From the NCBI GenBank assembly GCA_020427865.1, contig JAGQNX010000037.1, positions 1 through 22,983 on the forward strand: a stretch of DNA of 22,983 nucleotides. Reading direction: 5' to 3'. Each line of letters starts with the position of its first letter. The stretch's first letter is position 1. Both the position numbers and the translations under genes were made by a program. The stretch is from a candidate division WWE3 bacterium. GTDB taxonomy: Bacteria; Patescibacteriota; WWE3; UBA101185; UBA10185. Below are positions 7,085 to 14,574 of the stretch, one piece after another. The notes under the pieces were generated by a model. That model saw only the letters and a list, made by a program, of their open reading frames with translations. It had not been told where the DNA came from and made no database searches.

Positions 7085-8069
7085 TTATAAATTTAAAAAG
7101 CCCTGCTTTTTTCCCAGATACTAAAACATTAAATTCTGTTTCTAGTTTAAAATTTTCTTTAAATGCTTCTTTTAGTTCTTTTTCTTTGGCTGTTAAAATT
7201 ACTACAACTCCATCGTTTGCTAAAACTCTATAAAACTCTTTTGCCATATCGTTGTATAAAGTAGTTACTTCTGCCTCCTTAAATAAACCCCATGGAGGAT
7301 CGGTAACAATTTTATTAACACTACTGGTTAACACACTTTTTAAATTAGTTGCGTCTTCATTTATTATTTTATTTTTAAATGTGTGTGTTAAATTCTCGCC
7401 TAGTCTTAAATATAAATTGTCATCTTTATCGTTGGCTATTAATCCTTTATATTCCCAAAAGTTTATAATTTGTTTTGCAATAGCTCCATGTCCTGCAAAA
7501 GGGTCCATTACAACGTTGCTACTTTGTAATTCTGCAAGATTACACATTAAGTAAGCAATTTGAGGCTTTAGTTCGCCTTTATAGGGTTTGATGTGTTGTA
7601 CAGCGTTAGGTATAAGCAGTCCAAACATTCCAAATCCCTCACTTCGTACATAACTCCACAGCTCTAAATCCGAAAGGCTTCGGTTAACTTTTAAACTGCA
7701 GTGTTTAACTACATTATTTTCTAAAGATTTTAAAAACACTTCATTAACGCTTACTGTTTGGTTTTTATATGAGTTTCTAACTCTAAAACTTTGCCCTGGT
7801 TTTACATACTTTTGTAAGTGTTTGAGTGCTATATTATCTATATTTTTTAAAATGTGCTCATTAGATTGCCCTTTATAAGTGTCAAACTCCGCAATTACCA
7901 AAAATGAATTTACAAAATAAGAAATATTGCCAATTTCAATTGGTGTTAATTGTGTTGTATAAATAAGCAGTCCTTCATATACGTGCTGTATTTGAACATC
8001 TAGTTTTTCTAGTTCTTTTTTTGCAATTTGTTGAAACCCTGCAGGTATCGTACTGTAATACTTATTCAT
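7077..8069 (-). CDS. THUMP-domain RNA (guanine-N2) methyltransferase, Trm14/RlmL type
   Basis: A class I SAM-dependent methyltransferase likely to modify guanine in tRNA or rRNA. Residues 1 to about 160 resemble a THUMP/ferredoxin-like RNA-binding region. The catalytic domain starts with KGELKPQIAYLMCNLAEL and DPFAGHGAIAKQ (SAM motif I), continues with NDKDDN, and has TDPPWG near residue 260, the (D/N)PP(Y/W) motif of N-methyltransferases. Length (330) fits the Trm14 family. The start ATG is 6 bases after a perfect TATAAT at 8076-8081, so it should be leaderless. Motif I has His where Ser is more common. The target nucleotide cannot be told from sequence; tRNA m2G6 and rRNA m2G are the main options. 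Confidence 0.85.
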   Translation of the reverse strand: MNKYYSTIPAGFQQIAKKELEKLDVQIQHVYEGLLIYTTQLTPIEIGNISYFVNSFLVIAEFDTYKGQSNEHILKNIDNIALKHLQKYVKPGQSFRVRNSYKNQTVSVNEVFLKSLENNVVKHCSLKVNRSLSDLELWSYVRSEGFGMFGLLIPNAVQHIKPYKGELKPQIAYLMCNLAELQSSNVVMDPFAGHGAIAKQIINFWEYKGLIANDKDDNLYLRLGENLTHTFKNKIINEDATNLKSVLTSSVNKIVTDPPWGLFKEAEVTTLYNDMAKEFYRVLANDGVVVILTAKEKELKEAFKENFKLETEFNVLVSGKKAGLFKFIKD

Positions 8070-8075
8070 ATTTAA

Positions 8076-8081
8076 ATTATA
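8076..8081 (-). promoter_or_regulatory. -10 element of the methyltransferase gene
   Basis: TATAAT on the - strand, 6 bases before the ATG at 8069; predicted +1 is the start codon. The 77-base gap to pyrB also holds the divergent pyrB promoter. Confidence 0.6.
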
Positions 8082-8146
8082 CCCTAGTGCCCCTCTATCT
8101 TTTTATGCTATTACTTAGTTAAGTATTATTTATAGAAAGAAACCGC

Positions 8147-9112
8147 ATGTCCTCTAATCCCTTTTATAAAAAACACTACACTACTGTTGATAATTTAACC
8201 CGTGCAAATGTAATGTACTTAATGCAGCGTGCTGATTTTATGTTAGACGTTATCTCAAATAAATCTGAGCATATTCCACTAAAAAATAAACATGCCGCAA
8301 TTTTGTTTTATCAACCTAGTACTCGTACATACACTTCTTTTCATGCTGCAGCTTGTAGGCTTGGTATGACTGTAACTGGTATTCAGGGAATGAGTGCATA
8401 CAGCAGTGCTGTTAAAGGTGAAACTTTAGCTGATACTATCAAGACTGTTTATCAAACAACTGGAGCAGATGTAATAGTATTAAGGCATCCAGATGATGAC
8501 TCTAGTAAGACTGCCGCTAAGAATTCTTATGTTCCTGTAATTAATGCAGGTAGTGGCAAGCGAGAGCATCCTACACAAGCTTTACTAGACCTACATACAA
8601 TTTATAAAAATGTTGGAAGAATAGATAACCTAAATATTGTAATGGTAGGGGATCACCTTTTTGGTCGAACCACAAAATCTTTAGCAAAACTCTTAGGTTT
8701 AGTTGGTGAAAATGTAAAAGTTACATTTGTAGCCCCTAAAGAGTTACAAGTAGTAGAAGAATTTATAGGAGAGCTTGCTCAAATGGGCTTGGCTGTAGAA
8801 CTTGCCTATGACTTAGGTACAGTTTTAGATTGTGCGGATGTTGTTTATATGACTAGGGTACAAAAAGAGTGGTTTGAAGATGCTGGCCGCCTAGAAGATT
8901 ACAAAAGACTAAAAGATAGTTTTATACTAACCCCAATGTTAGCAGAAGAAATGAAGCCTGAATCTATAATAATGCATCCATTGCCTCGTACTGATGAGCT
9001 TCCCCCAGAAGTTGACACAAATCCTAGGGCTAGATACTTTAAACAAATGCGTAGCGGTTTGGCTTTACGGATGGCACTGCTTGAATCTATATTATTGGCA
9101 GAGGTTGTTTAA
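8147..9112 (+). CDS. pyrB: Aspartate carbamoyltransferase catalytic chain
   Basis: Condenses carbamoyl phosphate with aspartate to carbamoyl aspartate, the second step of pyrimidine synthesis. Residues about 1-155 form the carbamoyl-phosphate domain (PSTRT, KGETLADT, LRHP, HPTQALLDLHTI) and the rest the aspartate domain (MVGDHLFGRTTKSLAKLL, MTRVQKE, HPLPRTDE). HPLPR identifies ATCase rather than ornithine carbamoyltransferase. Length 321 is normal and the catalytic His, Arg and Lys residues appear present. The first substrate loop reads YQPSTRTYTSFH, with Gln where Glu50 of the E. coli enzyme stands, Tyr in the second Arg position and His for the following Glu. No pyrI, carA/B or pyrC is adjacent, so the gene stands alone. 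TATTAT (8124-8129) could be the -10, giving a leader of about 11 bases. Confidence 0.93.
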   Translation: MSSNPFYKKHYTTVDNLTRANVMYLMQRADFMLDVISNKSEHIPLKNKHAAILFYQPSTRTYTSFHAAACRLGMTVTGIQGMSAYSSAVKGETLADTIKTVYQTTGADVIVLRHPDDDSSKTAAKNSYVPVINAGSGKREHPTQALLDLHTIYKNVGRIDNLNIVMVGDHLFGRTTKSLAKLLGLVGENVKVTFVAPKELQVVEEFIGELAQMGLAVELAYDLGTVLDCADVVYMTRVQKEWFEDAGRLEDYKRLKDSFILTPMLAEEMKPESIIMHPLPRTDELPPEVDTNPRARYFKQMRSGLALRMALLESILLAEVV

Positions 9113-9120
9113 ACTATTTG

Positions 9121-9149
9121 TTGGCTATTTAAGCCAATTATCCTAGAAT
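9121..9149 (+). promoter_or_regulatory. Promoter with hairpin after pyrB
   Basis: TTGGCT (9121-9126) and TAGAAT (9144-9149) are 17 bases apart and end 8 bases before the ATG at 9158, a credible promoter for the next gene. TTGGCT also forms a perfect 6-bp inverted repeat with AGCCAA (9132-9137), so the -35 sits in a palindrome. It could be an operator, or a weak hairpin at the end of pyrB. Confidence 0.45.
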
Positions 9150-9157
9150 ATACTAGT

Positions 9158-9646
9158 ATGCCTCCCTATGTAGAAACTACTCACGAACCCTTACCCTCTT
9201 TAGAATTAACTGACTATTCTGTTGAGCTTATTTCTAATCGCGGAAGTGAAAAAGCTAGAATTATGCCAGTTAACGATGCTTCGTTGTTGTTTTCTCGCTT
9301 AGAACTTGAGGTTGCTCCGAGCGATTTAACAGAACTGCCTCCTACTGTTAACTTGGGTGTTCTGTTTAGAAATGATTCTAAAACTAATGAGCCCTCTTAT
9401 GATGGAATTAGTTTTAATGTTAAATCTCCCTCAGGTGATAGTGATGTAACTCTTACTTTTGATAACACTAATAAATGTGTATATTTTAAAGAATCTCCCA
9501 CCGGAGCACATACAGAAATTTTAGAGAATTATTCATTAAATGATCTTAGTTTTAATGGACAGATATTAGAGTTACATGCACACAACAACCCTGCAGTTAT
9601 ACACATTGATACTACCAATGGTTCTTTACATTTTAAGGCACTATAA
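9158..9646 (+). CDS. Hypothetical protein, 162 residues, beta-rich
   Basis: No family recognised. The chain is hydrophilic, without signal peptide or membrane segment, and rich in alternating hydrophobic/polar strands (LTFDNTNKCVYFKE; ILELHAHNNPAVIHIDTTNGSLHF), suggesting an all-beta fold. The ATG at 9158 follows TAGAAT by 8 bases and there is no Shine-Dalgarno sequence, so the mRNA should be nearly leaderless. The last two codons overlap the end of the convergent msrA gene by 6 bases. It has its own promoter downstream of pyrB, so a functional tie to pyrimidine synthesis is not implied. Confidence 0.7.
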   Translation: MPPYVETTHEPLPSLELTDYSVELISNRGSEKARIMPVNDASLLFSRLELEVAPSDLTELPPTVNLGVLFRNDSKTNEPSYDGISFNVKSPSGDSDVTLTFDNTNKCVYFKESPTGAHTEILENYSLNDLSFNGQILELHAHNNPAVIHIDTTNGSLHFKAL

Positions 9647-10108
9647 ATTGCCTAATAAGTGTTGTTGTCTTTTTAAAAAATATTGTTGATGGTATTCCTC
9701 TGCTTTGTAAAAGTTTGTGAATTTAGTAATCTTTGTAGTTATGGGTTTAGAAAATCTTTTTTGTGTTGTGGCTTTGGATTCTTCTGCAATAGTTTTTTGT
9801 TCTGGAGTAAAATAAAAAATCTCCGATCTATATTGATCTCCTATGTCAGGACCTTGTCCACCTACTTGTGTTGGATCATGCGCATTCCAAAATATATCTA
9901 AAATTTGTGCTAATGAAATTTGGGTATTATCAAATTCTACTTTTACTGCTTCCGCATGACCTGTTGTATGCGAACATACATCTTCATAGCTAGGGTTGTT
10001 TGTATGCCCTCCTATATATCCTACTTGAGTATTAGTAACGCCAATTGTTTGTCTAAATGTTTCTTCCACTCCCCAAAAACAGCCTGCCGCAAGAATTATA
10101 GTTTCCAT
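9641..10108 (-). CDS. msrA: Peptide methionine sulfoxide reductase MsrA
   Basis: Repairs oxidised methionine (the S-sulfoxide) in proteins, using a reducing partner such as thioredoxin. The catalytic motif GCFWG is at residues 9-13 with C10 as the attacking cysteine; GYIGGHTNNPSYEDVCSHTTGHAEAV and FWNAHDPTQVGGQGPDIGDQYRS are the conserved family blocks. At 155 residues it is a compact form. No fused MsrB domain is present. The ATG lies 6 bases after TAAGAT (10115-10120), again a leaderless pattern. The 3' end overlaps the convergent 162-residue gene by 6 bases. Confidence 0.95.
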   Translation of the reverse strand: METIILAAGCFWGVEETFRQTIGVTNTQVGYIGGHTNNPSYEDVCSHTTGHAEAVKVEFDNTQISLAQILDIFWNAHDPTQVGGQGPDIGDQYRSEIFYFTPEQKTIAEESKATTQKRFSKPITTKITKFTNFYKAEEYHQQYFLKRQQHLLGNL

Positions 10109-10114
10109 TTTTTA

Positions 10115-10120
10115 ATCTTA
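10115..10120 (-). promoter_or_regulatory. -10 element of msrA
   Basis: TAAGAT on the - strand, ending 6 bases before the ATG at 10108; predicted +1 is the start codon. Confidence 0.5.
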
Positions 10121-10170
10121 ACATTTATTCATATATATGTGTGTACAAAAATGCTTCTTATTAGAAAGCG

Positions 10171-10224
10171 TTGCAAAATCCTTGTTTAAGAGTCTTTGCA
10201 AAATAAAAACAAATCCGCTACAAT
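10171..10224 (+). promoter_or_regulatory. leuS promoter with a 9-bp direct repeat
   Basis: TTGCAA (10196-10201) and TACAAT (10219-10224) are 17 bases apart and predict a start near 10231, leaving a leader of about 45 bases before leuS, unlike the leaderless genes around it. The sequence TTGCAAAAT occurs twice, at 10171-10179 and 10196-10204, the second copy covering the -35; repeated regulator sites are possible. Confidence 0.45.
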
Positions 10225-10243
10225 ACCTGCATTACTCACAAGT

Positions 10244-10327
10244 TATGAAAGAAACAGACCTTACAACAACAAAATATGAGCTCTCGAAATTACGATCACA
10301 AAAAAATAGAGCAAAATTGGAGGCCTA
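10244..10327 (+). CDS. Possible upstream ORF in the leuS leader, 27 residues
   Basis: ATG at 10244 opens MKETDLTTTKYELSKLRSQK and seven more codons, ending at TAA 10325-10327, which is 50 bases inside leuS in another frame. It starts 13 bases into the predicted leuS transcript, so initiating ribosomes would meet it first. It has no Shine-Dalgarno sequence and only four Leu codons, so it does not look like a classical leucine attenuator. It may be a chance frame. Confidence 0.25.
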
Positions 10328-12696
10328 AATGGTTTGCCGATAATATTTATAAGGCTGTTGATTTTTCCGAAAAACCCAAAAAATATATTTTAGCTGAGCT
10401 TCCATATCCAAGTGGCCCTTATTTACATGCTGGGCATATGATGCGTTACACAGTGCCCGAAATTCATTCCAGATTTTTACGAATGAAAGGCTATAACGTA
10501 ATGTTTCCAATGGGATGGGACTGTTTTGGTTTACCTGCTGAAACGTTTGCAATAAAAGAAGGTAAGACTCCTCAAGAGGTTATAGCACAGGCAGAAAAAG
10601 ACTTTAAGGTTGCTATGCAACGTATGGGTTATGCCATAGATTGGGATAGAGAGGTAAACACAAGTAAACCTGATTATTATAAATGGACCCAATTTATGTT
10701 TTTAAAGTTGTGGGAACAAGGTTTAGCCGAACTACGCGAAATGCCTGTTTGGTGGTGCAAAGAATTAGGTGTATTAGCAGACGAAGAAGTATTAGCCGGT
10801 CCTAACAATACCAAGGTGTCTGAACGTGGTGGTTACCCTGTAGAACGTAAAATGTTTAAGCAGTGGAATTTAAAAATTACCGAATACGCCGATAAATTAT
10901 TAAAAGGCTTAGATGATACCGATTACATGGACTCTGTAAAATTGAGTCAAACAAACTGGATAGGTAAAAAAGAAGGTGCGCGCATAGATTTTGAAATAGA
11001 AGGTATAGGTAAAGTTCCTGCGTTTACCACTCGTCCCGATACTGTTTTTGGTGTTAGTTTTGTAGCTATTTCTCCAGAACATCCTTTAGTTTCTTCTATT
11101 GTACAAAAAGCAACTAATGCGAGTGATTTAACTGCTTATATTCAAAAAGCAGCAACCTTATCTGATTTAGAAAAACAACAAAAAGAAAAAACAGGTGTAG
11201 AGGCTAAAGGTATTGTAGTAAAGCATCCGTTTACAGGTAATGATATTCCTTTATTTATTGCCGATTATATTTTGGCAGATTTTGGTACAGGTTTTATAAT
11301 GGGTGTTCCTGCACATGATGATAGAGATTTTGAGTTTGCATCTAAATACGGTTTACCTATTATAAAAGTTATACAAACACCCAATGATTTCGAAGGTGAC
11401 CTATATGATGGTGATGGTGAGGTTATAAATTCACAACAGTACAACGGTATGAATAGTGCCGATATGCGCACAAAGATTATATCTGACCTAGAACAAATGG
11501 GTATTGGTTCAAAGGAAGTAACTTACAAATTGCGAGATCAAATTTGGGCACGTCAACGATATTGGGGCGAACCTATTCCGTTAATTCACACTCAAGATGG
11601 TGACATCGAAGCCGATTATAATCTGCCTGTGGTTTTACCAGAACTAAAGGAATTTTTACCTGTAGACGGCCAAGCTCCTTTAACTAAAGTTCCTGAGTGG
11701 GTAAATACTACAGATTCTAAAGGTCGTCCTGCAAAACGTGAAGTTGACACAATGCCTACATGGGCAGGCTCTAACTGGTATTTTATACGCTACATTGATC
11801 CTCAAAACGACGATGCCTTTGCAGATTACGAAAAAATGAAATATTGGTTACCAGTTGATCGTTATTTTGGAGATGGTGGACATACAACAGCACATTTAAT
11901 GTATTCTAGATTTTGGGTTAGAGCATTATACGAACAAGGATTAATCCCAACACCTGAACCGTTTAAATGGAGAATGACTGGTGGTTTACTATTAGGTGAA
12001 GATGGAACAAAAATGTCTAAATCTAAACCTGAGTATTCTGTTGACCCTAAGGATTTGTTAGAAAATTATGGTGCAGATGCTGCACGTATGGTGCTAGCAT
12101 TTTTAGGACCCTACAGCGAAACATTTCCATGGAACTCCCGTTCTGTGGTTGCATGTTATAGAGTTATTCGCCAAATTTACGAAATGTTTGATAAAGTTTC
12201 TGATACCCCTGCATCTAAAACTCAATTAGTAGCTTACAATAAGTTGGTTAAAAATACCGAATATATGTACGAAAATCTAAAGGTAAACACTGCAATTTCC
12301 GAAATTATGATTTTTGTAAATGCCTCTAAAGATTGGGACACTGTAAACTCTCAAGTTTGGAATGGTTTCTTACGAGTAATTGCTCCCGTTGTTCCTTTTG
12401 TTGCCGAAGAACTATGGCAAGAAACTCATGGGTATGTTAGTTGGGATGCTGTAAATTCTATACATTTACAAGATTTCCCTACGTTTGACGAAGCACTAAC
12501 TTTAGATGATGTTATAGAAGTTCCTGTACAAATTAATGGTAAGGTTAGAGCAAAATTAAGTGTTAATGCTAATGCGACCGAAGAACAGGTAAAAGAAGCT
12601 GCCTTTGCAAACTCTAATATTACTAAATGGCTAGATGGCCAAGAGCCTAAAAAAGTAATTTATATTACAGGCCGCATTTTGAATATTGTAGTGTGA
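10276..12696 (+). CDS. leuS: Leucyl-tRNA synthetase
   Basis: Class Ia synthetase that charges tRNA-Leu. PYPSGPYLHAGH contains the HIGH-type motif HAGH at residues 51-54; TTRPDTVFG and GTGFIMGVPAHDDRDFEFA belong to the inserted CP1 editing domain that hydrolyses mischarged tRNA; GTKMSKS carries KMSKS at residues 579-583; the anticodon-binding and C-terminal domains follow (VPVQINGKVRAKL near the end). Length 806 is typical for bacteria. The ATG at 10276 gives the expected short N-terminus (DHKKIEQNW). Its TGA overlaps the GTG of the next gene by 4 bases, so the two are translationally coupled. Confidence 0.97.
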   Translation: MSSRNYDHKKIEQNWRPKWFADNIYKAVDFSEKPKKYILAELPYPSGPYLHAGHMMRYTVPEIHSRFLRMKGYNVMFPMGWDCFGLPAETFAIKEGKTPQEVIAQAEKDFKVAMQRMGYAIDWDREVNTSKPDYYKWTQFMFLKLWEQGLAELREMPVWWCKELGVLADEEVLAGPNNTKVSERGGYPVERKMFKQWNLKITEYADKLLKGLDDTDYMDSVKLSQTNWIGKKEGARIDFEIEGIGKVPAFTTRPDTVFGVSFVAISPEHPLVSSIVQKATNASDLTAYIQKAATLSDLEKQQKEKTGVEAKGIVVKHPFTGNDIPLFIADYILADFGTGFIMGVPAHDDRDFEFASKYGLPIIKVIQTPNDFEGDLYDGDGEVINSQQYNGMNSADMRTKIISDLEQMGIGSKEVTYKLRDQIWARQRYWGEPIPLIHTQDGDIEADYNLPVVLPELKEFLPVDGQAPLTKVPEWVNTTDSKGRPAKREVDTMPTWAGSNWYFIRYIDPQNDDAFADYEKMKYWLPVDRYFGDGGHTTAHLMYSRFWVRALYEQGLIPTPEPFKWRMTGGLLLGEDGTKMSKSKPEYSVDPKDLLENYGADAARMVLAFLGPYSETFPWNSRSVVACYRVIRQIYEMFDKVSDTPASKTQLVAYNKLVKNTEYMYENLKVNTAISEIMIFVNASKDWDTVNSQVWNGFLRVIAPVVPFVAEELWQETHGYVSWDAVNSIHLQDFPTFDEALTLDDVIEVPVQINGKVRAKLSVNANATEEQVKEAAFANSNITKWLDGQEPKKVIYITGRILNIVV

Positions 12697-13274
12697 TTGT
12701 GTTTGTAGAAGGTCTTCCCTGTGTTGGCAAGACTACTTGGCTTAACTCCATATCTAATACCCCTTCTATAAGTGTAGTACCAGAGTTTTTATTATCTTAT
12801 GAACCCACTAAGTATACCTCCTTTGATTCTTATTGTTATCACAATGATATTGCTAAGTGTAAACTAGCTAAAGAATTATCTGTAGAAAACAAAGTAGTCT
12901 TTGTAGATCGTTCTTATATTTCTACTATTAGTTTCGATTATGGAAGGTATATGTTACTTTCCTCATATGAGAATTACTTAAAATATATTTTATGTTGGAA
13001 ATGGTTATACTCTTCTTTAGATTCCAACAAAATTCAGCTACCAGATGTGATAGTTTTATTAACGTTTAATGAAGAATCTAGGCTTAAAAGGTTGCATAAG
13101 GTTTTTCTTGATCCCTTGGATCCCCGAACTCCCAGTATGTCCAACCCCTTCTATGCCTGTCCCGATAAGGTTATTACGTTTTATGACATATTTAAAGAGT
13201 CATTTAAATCTGTAGATTTTGTAAAATTGGATTCATCTACTATTAATCAGTACTTTGCTGCCTTGGTAAGTTGA
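12693..13274 (+). CDS. P-loop nucleoside/nucleotide kinase-like protein
   Basis: A 193-residue P-loop NTPase resembling deoxynucleoside or thymidylate kinases. The Walker A motif GLPCVGKTT is at residues 7-15, immediately after the first strand, and FVDRSYIST near residue 70 matches the DRS motif that binds substrate in the dNK/TMK group. The region around residues 128-150 (TFNEESRLKRLHKV) could be the Arg-rich lid. The start is GTG overlapping the leuS stop by 4 bases (GTGA), so it is read from the leuS transcript. The exact substrate is not evident; a generic AAA-type kinase of unknown target is the alternative. Confidence 0.72.
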   Translation: MIVFVEGLPCVGKTTWLNSISNTPSISVVPEFLLSYEPTKYTSFDSYCYHNDIAKCKLAKELSVENKVVFVDRSYISTISFDYGRYMLLSSYENYLKYILCWKWLYSSLDSNKIQLPDVIVLLTFNEESRLKRLHKVFLDPLDPRTPSMSNPFYACPDKVITFYDIFKESFKSVDFVKLDSSTINQYFAALVS

Positions 13275-13278
13275 ATCT

Positions 13279-14547
13279 TTACAACGTGTTTAAAAAGTTT
13301 AGTAGATTATGTCTGAAGTTATAATTTCTTTCAAATGTGTTGTAACCTTCTTTCATAATTTTTGACTTATCAGAACTGCTCATTTTAAGTAGCTCTATAA
13401 TTTTATCTGCAGTTATTTTGGTATCAAAAGTATTTACTAAAAATCCATCTTTAGCATCTGTAATTTGTTCTATGTGGCCTGCTGTATTGGACGCTAATAT
13501 AGACATGTTTGGATTTTGTTGACTCCAAACTCTTACCTCCTCGGGTACAAGTCCAAATGGTTCTTTATAAGCAAACTGTGTGCACAAATACGAATTATGC
13601 CATTGTGCTAATAATGCTGGTAAGTGTATATCCTCATCAAACAAAAGCGTGCAATCCAAACATGCCTTTTTAGCTTTGTCTTTTATTGTATTTTCATAAG
13701 AGGACTCATGTTTGTACTTTGGTGCAAGTATTACTAAGTGTGTGTTAGGAACTGACTTTTGAACTATCTCCATTGCTGCTATTAATTCGTCAAAGCCTTT
13801 ATATTGTACAGCCCTACCTATAGTAAAGATAAGTTGTTTATTTAATGGAATATTATATTCTTTTAATCTTTTTGCAATTTGGTCTTGCGTATATATTTGA
13901 GCGTATCTGTTATTTTTTGGGTCTACTCCATGCTTTAAGGTTTTAAATTTACTGTTTTTAATCTTATATACATTTCTTAGATGCGTTTTAATATATGCAC
14001 CCATATCTATAAAATATACATTCTTTTGAGTTGTCGCAAATGCTATTGCCCCTGCTTCCCAGTCCAGCTTTTCTCTAGGAGGCTCTGTTGTTTTTTCTAG
14101 GTGCATAAAGAAGTCGCTATGAAAAAAAAGAAAAAAAGTAGTTTGTTTTGTTTTATGTTGGCAGTAAAAAGGTACATGCAGATATGGTGTATCTGTACAT
14201 AGTACATCTATTTTGTCGTAATCTTTAGCTAATTTATCTATAAATTCTGCCGATTTTTTAGATGCTAAAGCCCAATTTTCTATCCATCCATAGGAGCTTA
14301 ATCCTTTAGTTCCATTATTGAATCTGTATATATGAATATTATTTCTGCTAAGTATTTTTTGTGTATTTTCACTTACTTCTTTGTTATACCCTTGCCCTTG
14401 GATACTTATTTGCGGTGCAATTATATATATGTCCATGTTCAATGGGTTGGTATCAAGTATTCCCAGAATATTTTGTATGTATGTTCCTACACCGCAATAT
14501 AAGGAGTCTATTCCATCATATGCTGTAATAACTAGTGCCTTTTTCAT
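13279..14547 (-). CDS. Glycosyltransferase, GT4 family (GT-B fold)
   Basis: A retaining GT-B glycosyltransferase, probably cytoplasmic and acting on cell-surface glycans. The N-terminal half starts with KKALVITAYDGIDSLYCGVG, the acceptor-side Rossmann fold with a Gly-rich loop. The C-terminal half has FTIGRAVQYKGFDELIAAM and KEPFGLVPEEV, the E-x7-E motif contacting the sugar nucleotide, and SNTAGHIEQI. I place the start at the ATG at 14547 rather than the one at 14556, because the latter lies within the TATAAT at 14555-14560 while the former follows it by 7 bases. That gives 422 residues. It ends 4 bases from the convergent kinase stop. Divergent to it is a GT2 gene sharing its promoter region. 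Confidence 0.85.
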   Translation of the reverse strand: MKKALVITAYDGIDSLYCGVGTYIQNILGILDTNPLNMDIYIIAPQISIQGQGYNKEVSENTQKILSRNNIHIYRFNNGTKGLSSYGWIENWALASKKSAEFIDKLAKDYDKIDVLCTDTPYLHVPFYCQHKTKQTTFFLFFHSDFFMHLEKTTEPPREKLDWEAGAIAFATTQKNVYFIDMGAYIKTHLRNVYKIKNSKFKTLKHGVDPKNNRYAQIYTQDQIAKRLKEYNIPLNKQLIFTIGRAVQYKGFDELIAAMEIVQKSVPNTHLVILAPKYKHESSYENTIKDKAKKACLDCTLLFDEDIHLPALLAQWHNSYLCTQFAYKEPFGLVPEEVRVWSQQNPNMSILASNTAGHIEQITDAKDGFLVNTFDTKITADKIIELLKMSSSDKSKIMKEGYNTFERNYNFRHNLLNFLNTL

Positions 14548-14554
14548 TGCGATC

Positions 14555-14564
14555 ATTATATACT
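14555..14564. promoter_or_regulatory. Overlapping divergent -10 elements between two glycosyltransferases
   Basis: The ten bases ATTATATACT hold a - strand TATAAT (14555-14560), 7 bases before the GT4 ATG, and a + strand TATACT (14559-14564), 10 bases before the GT2 ATG. The two hexamers share two bases, so only one polymerase could open the site at a time. There is no space for long leaders on either side. Confidence 0.5.
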
Positions 14565-14574
14565 ATGTCATGAA

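Larger units (their letters stand above)
6967..7090 (+). ncRNA. Candidate small RNA B carrying a perfect anti-SD complement
   Basis: TTGAGA (6967-6972) and TATATT (6990-6995) are separated by 17 bases, a near-consensus + strand promoter with +1 expected near 7002. The predicted RNA begins with about 26 unpaired bases that include AAAGGAGGTGAT (7012-7023), the exact complement of the usual 3' end of bacterial 16S rRNA (AUCACCUCCUUU). Next is a very long stem, 7028-7045 with 7067-7084, 18 pairs with one mismatch and one G-U. CTTTTATAAAT follows in a terminator-like position. No start codon lies at normal distance from the SD (the GTG at 7035 is about 15 bases away and opens only 29 codons through the hairpin). 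The 3' end is antisense to the last codons of the methyltransferase gene. Confidence 0.45.

Noticed and set aside
7035..7124. A 29-codon frame from GTG 7035 downstream of the strong SD-like sequence
   Set aside because: The start is about 15 bases from the SD, the frame reads through the hairpin and into the antisense of the methyltransferase gene, and the peptide has no plausible features.
14548..14556. Start of the GT4 gene at the upstream ATG (14556)
   Set aside because: That ATG overlaps the TATAAT -10 hexamer, and would not be transcribed from this promoter.
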